Of a DNA stretch of 5,070 nucleotides, positions 1-5,070 are shown piece by piece. This stretch comes from Alphaproteobacteria bacterium MarineAlpha3_Bin3. Its GTDB lineage: Bacteria > Pseudomonadota > Alphaproteobacteria > Rhodospirillales > Casp-alpha2. Both the position numbers and the translations under genes were made by a program. The DNA lies in contig PTLK01000152.1 in the NCBI GenBank assembly GCA_002938075.1, positions 1 through 5,070 of the forward strand, written 5' to 3'. Positions within the stretch are counted from its first letter, which is position 1; each line of letters starts with the position of its first letter. The notes below the pieces were generated by a model that worked only from the letters and a program-made list of their open reading frames with translations, searched no databases and was not told the DNA's origin.

Positions 1-2228
1 ATGCCCGGCCGGGAGACGTGGTATGGCTGAGCGACGGCCTACGGGAAGCCCTCGGTAACAAGACCATGTCCGACCTTGTTCAGCCCTTACAGCGATTGGG
101 CGGGGTCACCGTCGTCAGCGATCCCCTGCCCCGTTTGGCCCCGGTGCTGCGCCCGCCCCGCGCCGAGAGAGGAACCTTGAACCTGATTGCCGAAAGGGCG
201 TCGCCTGAGGGCGTGGCGACGGTCTGGGTCCGGGCTCTTGGCGAGGACGGGCGGCTGTTGGCCCGTGAACCGCTTGCCTTCGCCGCCGGCAAAACCAGTG
301 CCGAGATCGGCTTGACGCTGCCGACGGAGTTGTTGAACCGGCTGCAACGCCTCGAGATCGAAGACGCCGGCACCGCCGGGGCCGTGGTTCTGACCGACGA
401 GCGTTGGCGCCGCCGTCCGGTGGGGTTGGTTTCCGGGACCGGCGCCACCGGGGATCAGCCGCTGTTGAGCGACCTTTATTACCTGGAGCGCGCCCTTAAC
501 CCGTTCACCGAAGTCCGCCACGGCAGCCTGGAAGACCTTTTGAAACGGCCGCTGGCGGTCGCCGTGTTGGCCGATCCCGGGCAGTTGGGAAAAACCGTGC
601 GCCAGGCCTTGGAAAACTGGATCCGGGCCGGGGGCACCGCCGTCAGGTTCGCCGGGCCTTTGTTGGCCAAGGAAACCGGCGACGACGGGGACAGGGAAGG
701 GGCTAGGGACGGAGCCATGGATGGAGGGGGCCCATTGTTGCCGGTGCGCTTGCGCCAGGGGGACCGGGTCATCGGCGGCGCCATGTCGTGGAGCGAGCCG
801 GCGAAGCTGGCGTCGTTCGAGGCCGCCAGCCCCTTCCACGGCCTTGCCGTTCCGGACGACGTGACCGTCAAACGTCAGGTGCTGGCCCAGCCGGCCCTCG
901 ACCTGGCGGAGAAAACCTGGGCCCGCCTTGATGACGGCACGCCTTTGGTGACCGGGGAACGGCGCGGCAAGGGCTGGCTAGTGCTGGTCCACACCACCGC
1001 CAACGCCCAGTGGTCGAACCTGCCGCTTTCCGGTCTGTTCGTTGACATGTTGCGGCGCCTGGTGGCACTCAGCCAGGGCGTCGTCACCAAGGCCGCCGGT
1101 CCGCCACTGGACCCTCTTTCCACTCTCGACGGTTTTGGGCGATTGGGGCCGGCCATCGCCAGCGCCCGGTCCATCCCCGCCGAGGCATTCGGGAAAGCCC
1201 GGGTATCGAAGACGCACCCGCCCGGCTATTATGGATCGAAAACGGCCCGAAGGGCGCTCAACCTGTCGGCGGGTCTGACATCGCCCATCCCCATCGGGCC
1301 GCTGCCCAGCGGTGTTTCCCGGGCCGAATACGGCAAGACCCAGGAAATCGATCTCCGGCCCGGGTTGTTGACCTTGGCCTTGGTGCTGGCGCTGATTGAT
1401 TTCGCCGCCAGCCTGAGCCTTCGGGGGCTGTTGCTTTTCCGTCCCTGGGCCGGCCCGGTGACGGGGCTGGCGCTGGCGATGATGCCGGGTGCGGTTGGCG
1501 TGGCCTGGGCTGGAAACCATGCCGGCGCCGATTCCTTCGCTTTGAGCAACTCTCTGGAAACCCGGCTCGCCTATGTCATAACCGGAAACAGCGAGGTCGA
1601 CAACACCAGCCGCGCCGGCCTGAGCGGGCTCAACACCATCCTCAAACGCCGAACCGCGGCCGAATTGGGTCCGCCGCAAGGGGTCGACCCGGGCCGCGAC
1701 GAACTGGCGTTCTTTCCGCTTTTGTATTGGCCGGTGACGGTCGACAGCGTCCTCGCCACCGAGGCCGCCAAGGCCCGGGTCAACGAATACCTGAAGAACG
1801 GTGGTACCATCCTGTTCGACACCCAGAACGCCGCCGGCGGCGCCGATGTCTCGGCGCTTCGGCGTTTGGCGCGGGGGCTGGACATTCCGCCGTTGGTGCC
1901 GGTATCGCCCGACCATGTATTGACCCGTTCTTTTTACTTGATCCAGGAATTCCCCGGCCGCTGGACCGGCGGCACCCTTTGGGTCGAGCGGGCCGGCGAG
2001 CGGATCAATGACGGGGTTTCGCCAGTGATTGCCGGTAGCCATGACTGGGCCGCCGCCTGGGCCATGGACGACGCCGGGCGCCCCCTTTACCCGGTGGTGC
2101 CGGGCGGCGAACGGCAACGGGAAATGGCGTTCCGGTTTGGGGTCAACCTGATCATGTACACGCTGACCGGGAACTACAAAGCCGACCAGGTTCACCTGCC
2201 GGCGATCCTCAAGAGGCTGGGCAAATGA
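1..2228 (+). CDS. DUF4159 domain membrane protein with VWA and GATase-like regions (5' partial)
   Basis: The reading frame is open from the window edge (first full codon at position 3), so the N-terminus is missing; 741 residues remain. The visible start is the end of a VWA fold: hydrophobic strand VVWLSDG at residues 6-12, with Asp11 in the place of the third MIDAS motif. A beta-rich linker (about 50-135) follows, then a GATase-like alpha/beta region (about 140-357) ending in WSNLPLSGLF. A low-complexity acidic insert lies at about 226-243. Two hydrophobic helices span about 455-473 and 484-503, and DUF4159 covers about 517-730. The loop between the helices carries Arg474 and Arg480, which suggests it is cytoplasmic and the large domains periplasmic. 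Family knowledge: such proteins usually begin with a BatA-type membrane domain and sit in MoxR/DUF58 operons; no biochemical function is established. There is no cysteine. The stop overlaps the ATG of a small ORF and lies 53 bp before the next large gene, suggesting an operon. Confidence 0.9.
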   Translation, partial: ARPGDVVWLSDGLREALGNKTMSDLVQPLQRLGGVTVVSDPLPRLAPVLRPPRAERGTLNLIAERASPEGVATVWVRALGEDGRLLAREPLAFAAGKTSAEIGLTLPTELLNRLQRLEIEDAGTAGAVVLTDERWRRRPVGLVSGTGATGDQPLLSDLYYLERALNPFTEVRHGSLEDLLKRPLAVAVLADPGQLGKTVRQALENWIRAGGTAVRFAGPLLAKETGDDGDREGARDGAMDGGGPLLPVRLRQGDRVIGGAMSWSEPAKLASFEAASPFHGLAVPDDVTVKRQVLAQPALDLAEKTWARLDDGTPLVTGERRGKGWLVLVHTTANAQWSNLPLSGLFVDMLRRLVALSQGVVTKAAGPPLDPLSTLDGFGRLGPAIASARSIPAEAFGKARVSKTHPPGYYGSKTARRALNLSAGLTSPIPIGPLPSGVSRAEYGKTQEIDLRPGLLTLALVLALIDFAASLSLRGLLLFRPWAGPVTGLALAMMPGAVGVAWAGNHAGADSFALSNSLETRLAYVITGNSEVDNTSRAGLSGLNTILKRRTAAELGPPQGVDPGRDELAFFPLLYWPVTVDSVLATEAAKARVNEYLKNGGTILFDTQNAAGGADVSALRRLARGLDIPPLVPVSPDHVLTRSFYLIQEFPGRWTGGTLWVERAGERINDGVSPVIAGSHDWAAAWAMDDAGRPLYPVVPGGERQREMAFRFGVNLIMYTLTGNYKADQVHLPAILKRLGK
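678..731 (+). repeat. Low-complexity Gly/Asp-rich insert in gene 1
   Basis: This purine-rich segment encodes residues about 226-243, a run of Gly, Asp, Glu, Arg and Ala with recurring DG and D-x-x-G steps (GDDGDREGARDGAMDGGG). It interrupts the GATase-like region between a strand ending FAGPLLAKET and the sequence PLLPVRL. It looks like a degenerate short-repeat expansion, probably a flexible surface loop. The frame is kept open. The coding strand is strikingly G-rich here and contains a G-quadruplex motif. Confidence 0.6.
687..708 (+). other. Canonical G-quadruplex motif (sense strand)
   Basis: Four G-tracts occur within 22 bases: GGGG at 687-690, GGG at 694-696, GGGG at 699-702 and GGG at 706-708, separated by loops of 3, 2 and 3 bases. 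This fits the usual G3+N1-7 rule with short loops, which generally favour stable folding. It is on the sense strand, so the mRNA could also form it. A further G-run lies at 726-730. Folding is an inference; the pattern is read directly from the sequence. Confidence 0.6.
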
Positions 2229-2272
2229 CTCTGTTGATGTCCCCGCTTATGTCTCCGCTTATGTCCCTGGGG
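2225..2272 (+). repeat. Four degenerate 12-bp tandem units, each starting with ATG
   Basis: Units start at 2225, 2237, 2249 and 2261. The second (ATGTCCCCGCTT) and third (ATGTCTCCGCTT) differ at one base. The fourth keeps the first seven bases, and the first is more diverged, with 7 of 12 positions shared. The 12-bp period preserves frame, giving Met-x-x-x four times. Slippage or unequal crossing-over is the likely origin of at least the two central copies. Confidence 0.7.
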
Positions 2273-2278
2273 GCCTAA
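2225..2278 (+). CDS. Possible 17-residue leader or coupling ORF between genes 1 and 2
   Basis: The ATG at 2225 overlaps the TGA stop of gene 1 (ATGA). Shine-Dalgarno-like AAGAGG at 2211-2216 lies 8 bases upstream, a good spacing. The predicted peptide is MTLLMSPLMSPLMSLGA, ending at TAA 2276-2278, only three bases before the ATG of gene 2 and in the same frame as gene 2. Ribosomes finishing gene 1 could reinitiate here and pass to gene 2, so it may act in translational coupling rather than make a useful peptide. Alternatively it is a relic of an older, longer N-terminus of gene 2, cut off by the TAA, or simply spacer DNA. I do not recognise the peptide. Confidence 0.3.
   Translation: MTLLMSPLMSPLMSLGA
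2269..2273 (+). promoter_or_regulatory. Probable weak ribosome binding site of gene 2
   Basis: A run of five G bases ends 8 bases before the ATG at 2282. It is the only purine-rich stretch at suitable distance and is a poor match to GGAGG, so gene 2 may depend partly on translational coupling from upstream ORFs. Confidence 0.4.
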
Positions 2279-2281
2279 ACC

Positions 2282-4342
2282 ATGGCTGACAGCCTTTCCC
2301 TGGCCCCGATGGTTCCGGCCGCTTTTATCGCAGTGCTGGCTGCCGTGGGCCTCGGTCTTGCCGGGGTGGCGATGGTCAAGGGCGGCAGCGGATGGGCGCT
2401 TCGCGCCCTGGCGTTGGCGGTTCTGGTGGCGGCGCTGGCCAATCCGCTGGCGGTTCGCGAAGAGCACGAACCCCTGCGCGACGTTGCCCTGATCGTCGTC
2501 GACCGGACATCCAGCCAGGGGGTCGGCGAGCGGCGGGCGGAAACGGCGGCGGCGCTTAAATCTATCGGCGAAGGACTGGCGCGGTTCGAGGACCTGGAGG
2601 TCCGCACCATCGAGATCACGGACGACGGCGCCGGCGACAAAGGCACGCGGCTATTCGGGGCCCTGGCCCAGGCGGCAGGTGAAATCCCCCGCCAGCGTTT
2701 TGCCGGTGCCGTCCTGATCACCGACGGACAAATCCACGACGTACCGGCGGCGCCCCCGGTGCCGGGGCCCGTTCATGTATTGCTGACCGGCAATCCCGGG
2801 GAATCGGATCGCCGGCTGGTCATCGAACAGGCGCCCAGTTACGGAATCGTCGGCAAGGAAGTCACCATTCATTACCGGGTTGGGGACCGCCGGGCCGAAA
2901 AAACAAGGGGGTTCGGGGCCAAACTGGCACGGGTGCGGATGCGCTACGACGATAACCAGGAAAAAATCGCCCAAACCCCGGTCGGCAAAAGCGAGCAGTT
3001 CACTTTTACCCTCGATCATGCCGGGCCGACGGTGGTCGAGCTTGAGGTTGATACCGCCGCGGGGGAACTTTCGACCCTCAACAACCGGACCCTGGTCAAC
3101 ATTAACGGGGTCCGAGACCGGCTTCGGGTGTTGTTGGTTTCGGGACAACCCCACGCCGGCGAACGAACATGGCGTAATCTGCTCAAATCCGACCCGTCCG
3201 TGGACTTGATTCATTTCACCATCCTGAGGCCGCCGGAAAAGGACGACTTCACGCCGCTTCGGGAGCTGGCGTTGATCGCTTTTCCCATCCAGGAACTGTT
3301 CGAGACCAAGCTCCAGGAATTCGACCTCATCGTTTTCGACCGCTACGTGGTCCGCGACGTGCTGCCGCCGTCGTACTTGCGCAATATCGTTAACTTCGTC
3401 AAGGAAGGCGGGGCGTTGTTGTTGGCGGTGGGGCCCGAATTCGCGTCGCTCAGGTCGCTTTACCAGACGCCCTTGGGCAAGGTGATGCCGGCGGCGCCGA
3501 CCGGAAAAGTGCTGGAACGGGGGTTCCGGCCGCGGCTCACCGATATCGGCTATCGTCATCCGGTGACCGCGGGCCTGCCCAGAAACGGCACCGAGACGCC
3601 TGAGTGGGGACGCTGGTTCCGCCAGATCGAGGCGGTGCCCAAGACCGGCCGGGTATTGATGCAGGGCCTGGACGGCAAACCGCTGTTGCTTTTGGATCGC
3701 ATCAGCAAAGGCCGGGTGGCGCAGATCCTCAGCGATCATATCTGGCTTTGGGCCCGCGGTTTCGAGGGCGGTGGGCCCCAGGCGGAGCTGCTGCGCCGCC
3801 TCGCCCACTGGCTGATGAAGGAACCAGATCTGGAGGAGGAGGGCCTGAAGGCCGAAATTCGCGACGGCCGCCTGATTGTCATTCGCCGAAGCCTCGAAGA
3901 GGAAACGCCGGAAATCACCGTCACCACGCCGTCCGGGATGACGCGGACATTGCCCCTCGAAAAAGACGGCGGCGCCACCCGGGCGGTGTTGGATGTCAAG
4001 GAAACGGGCCTTTATAAGGTCACCGACGGCACCCAGACGGCCCTGGCCACCAAAGGCGCCCTCAACCCGTTGGAACTTCAGGACCTGCGCGCCAGCGCCG
4101 ATCGCGTCCTTGGGGTGGTCAAGGCTTCAGGCGGCGGTATCCACTGGATCGCCAACGGCGTGCCCGAGCTCCGGCGCACGCGGCCCGGGCGGGATTCCGC
4201 CGGCCACGGCTGGATCGGCTTTATCGCCAACAAGTCCTTCGTCGTTTCCGGCTTGGCCCAGGTGCCGCTGCTGCCCGGGTTTTTGGTTTTGATTTTGGTG
4301 ATGGGCGGCATGATGATGGCCTGGTACCGGGAAGGGCGTTAG
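2282..4342 (+). CDS. VWA-like and GATase-like membrane protein, partner of the DUF4159 protein
   Basis: This is a complete 686-residue protein. The ATG at 2282 is chosen because a TAA lies in frame two codons upstream and because the N-terminus (LAP followed by a hydrophobic helix) is typical of the family. Helices span about 10-32 and 38-56. A VWA-like domain follows (about 66-180) with MIDAS-type residues Asp74, Thr76, Ser78 (D-x-T-x-S), Thr122 and Asp148 (TDG). A beta-rich region (about 185-275) resembles a CARDB-like or immunoglobulin-like fold and precedes a GATase-like domain (about 280-520). A small beta domain (about 530-600) and a last helix at about 661-681 with tail YREGR complete it. 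There is no cysteine anywhere, so it cannot be a cysteine-dependent amidotransferase; GPEF stands near the expected nucleophile position. Lys33 and Arg41 in the first loop and the basic tail suggest periplasmic large domains anchored at both ends. It is probably co-transcribed with gene 1; the function is unknown, likely a scaffold or metal-dependent binding partner in a MoxR-type system. Confidence 0.88.
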   Translation: MADSLSLAPMVPAAFIAVLAAVGLGLAGVAMVKGGSGWALRALALAVLVAALANPLAVREEHEPLRDVALIVVDRTSSQGVGERRAETAAALKSIGEGLARFEDLEVRTIEITDDGAGDKGTRLFGALAQAAGEIPRQRFAGAVLITDGQIHDVPAAPPVPGPVHVLLTGNPGESDRRLVIEQAPSYGIVGKEVTIHYRVGDRRAEKTRGFGAKLARVRMRYDDNQEKIAQTPVGKSEQFTFTLDHAGPTVVELEVDTAAGELSTLNNRTLVNINGVRDRLRVLLVSGQPHAGERTWRNLLKSDPSVDLIHFTILRPPEKDDFTPLRELALIAFPIQELFETKLQEFDLIVFDRYVVRDVLPPSYLRNIVNFVKEGGALLLAVGPEFASLRSLYQTPLGKVMPAAPTGKVLERGFRPRLTDIGYRHPVTAGLPRNGTETPEWGRWFRQIEAVPKTGRVLMQGLDGKPLLLLDRISKGRVAQILSDHIWLWARGFEGGGPQAELLRRLAHWLMKEPDLEEEGLKAEIRDGRLIVIRRSLEEETPEITVTTPSGMTRTLPLEKDGGATRAVLDVKETGLYKVTDGTQTALATKGALNPLELQDLRASADRVLGVVKASGGGIHWIANGVPELRRTRPGRDSAGHGWIGFIANKSFVVSGLAQVPLLPGFLVLILVMGGMMMAWYREGR

Positions 4343-4395
4343 GTATTTTGTCCCGAAGTGTGGTGCCTCAGATTACCATGACCCGGTTGGGGGAA

Positions 4396-4400
4396 AAGGA
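4396..4400 (+). promoter_or_regulatory. Ribosome binding site of the metallo-hydrolase gene
   Basis: AAGGA, within the longer purine tract GGGGGAAAAGGA, ends 6 bases before the ATG at 4407. This is the best Shine-Dalgarno match in the window and supports that start. Confidence 0.65.
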
Positions 4401-4406
4401 CAGACG

Positions 4407-5070
4407 ATGAAAATACAGTTCCTGGGATGTGGGGACGCCTTCGGTGCCGGCGGGCGGTTCAACACCTGTTTTATGGTCGATGCCGCCGATACGCGGTTTT
4501 TGATCGACTGCGGGGCGACGTCCCTGGTCGCCATGAACCGCCTCGGCGTCGATCCAAATACCATCGACAAGATATTGCTGACCCATCTGCACGGCGATCA
4601 CTACGGCGGCGTGCCGTTCCTGCTGGTGCACGCCCATTCGGCATCAAAACGCGACCGGCCGCTGGTTATCGCCGGGCCTGAGACGACGGAACGCCGCGTG
4701 ATGGAAGCCCTGGAATGCCTCTATCCGGGATCGTCAAAAAACCGGTGGCGATTCGATCTCGATTTCCAGGAGTTCGAGATCGAAAAGGAATGGCGATCGG
4801 GCCCGGTTTCCGTGGTTTCCCATCAGGCCGCCCACAGCGCCGGCGAGGGGCCGGCCCTGGCGCTTCGGATTACCGTCGACGGCAAGACCGTGACCTATTC
4901 CGGCGACGGTGGGTGGTCCGACGGTTTGGCGGCGGCGGCCCAGGGGGCGGACCTGTTCATCGCCGAGTGCTATTACTACGACAAGAAAATCCCCTACCAC
5001 ATGAACCTGGAAACCCTGACCGAACACTTAGGCGACATCGCGCCCAAGCGCCTGATCCTGACTCACATGA
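4407..5070 (+). CDS. MBL-fold metallo-hydrolase, RNase Z-like (3' partial)
   Basis: The visible part is 221 residues, starting MKIQFLGCGDAFG; the window ends inside the gene. The fold is clear: an N-terminal strand with LGCGDAFGAGGRFN, LIDCG at 32-36, and the metal motif H60-x-H62-G-D64-H65. Further candidate ligands are His143 (AAHSAG), Asp167 (YSGDGG), His198 (PYHMN) and His220 (LTHM). This ligand order matches the RNase Z/ElaC-like branch, with two metal ions, probably zinc, and hydrolysis of a phosphoester or similar bond. However, only 24 residues separate His143 from Asp167, so there is no room for the exosite arm that true tRNase Z uses to grip tRNA. A tRNA 3'-processing role is therefore unlikely and the substrate is unknown. 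No signal peptide is visible, so it is probably cytoplasmic. Family members of this type are around 250 residues, so about 30 are missing. It lies 64 bp after gene 2 on the same strand; whether it shares that transcript is unclear. Confidence 0.9.
   Translation, partial: MKIQFLGCGDAFGAGGRFNTCFMVDAADTRFLIDCGATSLVAMNRLGVDPNTIDKILLTHLHGDHYGGVPFLLVHAHSASKRDRPLVIAGPETTERRVMEALECLYPGSSKNRWRFDLDFQEFEIEKEWRSGPVSVVSHQAAHSAGEGPALALRITVDGKTVTYSGDGGWSDGLAAAAQGADLFIAECYYYDKKIPYHMNLETLTEHLGDIAPKRLILTHM

Noticed and set aside
18..20. GTG as the start codon of the first large gene
   Set aside because: The frame stays open to the window edge (residues A-R-P-G-D before it), and the codon falls inside a VWA core strand (VVWLSDG). 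The true start lies upstream.
1..30. ATG at position 1 opening a 9-codon ORF
   Set aside because: It is out of frame with the real gene, stops at once and lies inside coding sequence.
978..2195. 405-codon antisense ORF
   Set aside because: It lies fully within the DUF4159 gene. Its product is rich in Gly, Pro, Arg, Gln and His with no recognisable domain, typical of a shadow frame in GC-rich DNA.
2651..3808. 385-codon antisense ORF
   Set aside because: It is a shadow of gene 2, whose + strand frame has clear domains and membrane helices; the antisense product shows no domain.
4348..4376. Promoter-like pair TTGTCC, 17-bp spacer, GATTAC before the hydrolase
   Set aside because: Spacing is ideal, but the -35 matches 4 of 6 and the -10 only 3 of 6, lacking the conserved final T. 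It is too weak to call without a mapped transcript start.
4343..4406. Possible terminator after gene 2
   Set aside because: Only a 4-bp stem (TGGT/ACCA near 4361-4378) can be drawn and no T-run follows, so no intrinsic terminator is supported.

Overview
The window is GC-rich, densely coding DNA read entirely on the + strand. It holds three protein genes, two of them cut by the window edges. High GC, the gene pair and recognisable protein-family features suggest an alphaproteobacterium, most likely a Rhodospirillales-type organism. This is an inference from family resemblance, since no rRNA or other marker gene is present.

Layout: (1) Positions 1-2228 hold the 3' part of a large membrane protein. 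It has the end of a von Willebrand A (VWA) fold, a glutamine-amidotransferase-like (GATase-like) region, two membrane helices and a C-terminal DUF4159 domain; its N-terminus, probably a BatA-type membrane domain, lies upstream of the window. (2) Positions 2225-2278 hold a 17-codon ORF made of four degenerate 12-bp units, each starting with ATG, squeezed between genes 1 and 2. (3) Positions 2282-4342 hold a complete 686-residue membrane protein with two N-terminal helices, a VWA-like domain with a near-complete MIDAS metal site, a middle beta-rich region, a GATase-like domain with no catalytic cysteine, and a C-terminal helix. (4) After a 64-bp gap, positions 4407-5070 hold most of a metallo-beta-lactamase-fold hydrolase related to RNase Z, cut by the window end just after its last metal-binding histidine.

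Genes 1 and 2 look like the last two members of an operon that in alphaproteobacteria typically begins with a MoxR-type AAA ATPase and a DUF58 protein (established family context; those genes are not visible here). Positive charges in the short loops between helices suggest that the large domains of both proteins sit in the periplasm, while a MoxR ATPase would act in the cytoplasm. The two proteins may form one envelope complex, and neither contains a single cysteine. The hydrolase has its own good ribosome binding site and may be a separate housekeeping gene.

The points most worth a second look are the ATG-every-12-bp leader ORF before gene 2, a canonical G-quadruplex motif inside a low-complexity insert of gene 1, and the cysteine-free GATase-like proteins. 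I saw no tRNA, rRNA, CRISPR, insertion sequence, phage gene or convincing terminator. All intergenic stretches are under 70 bp.
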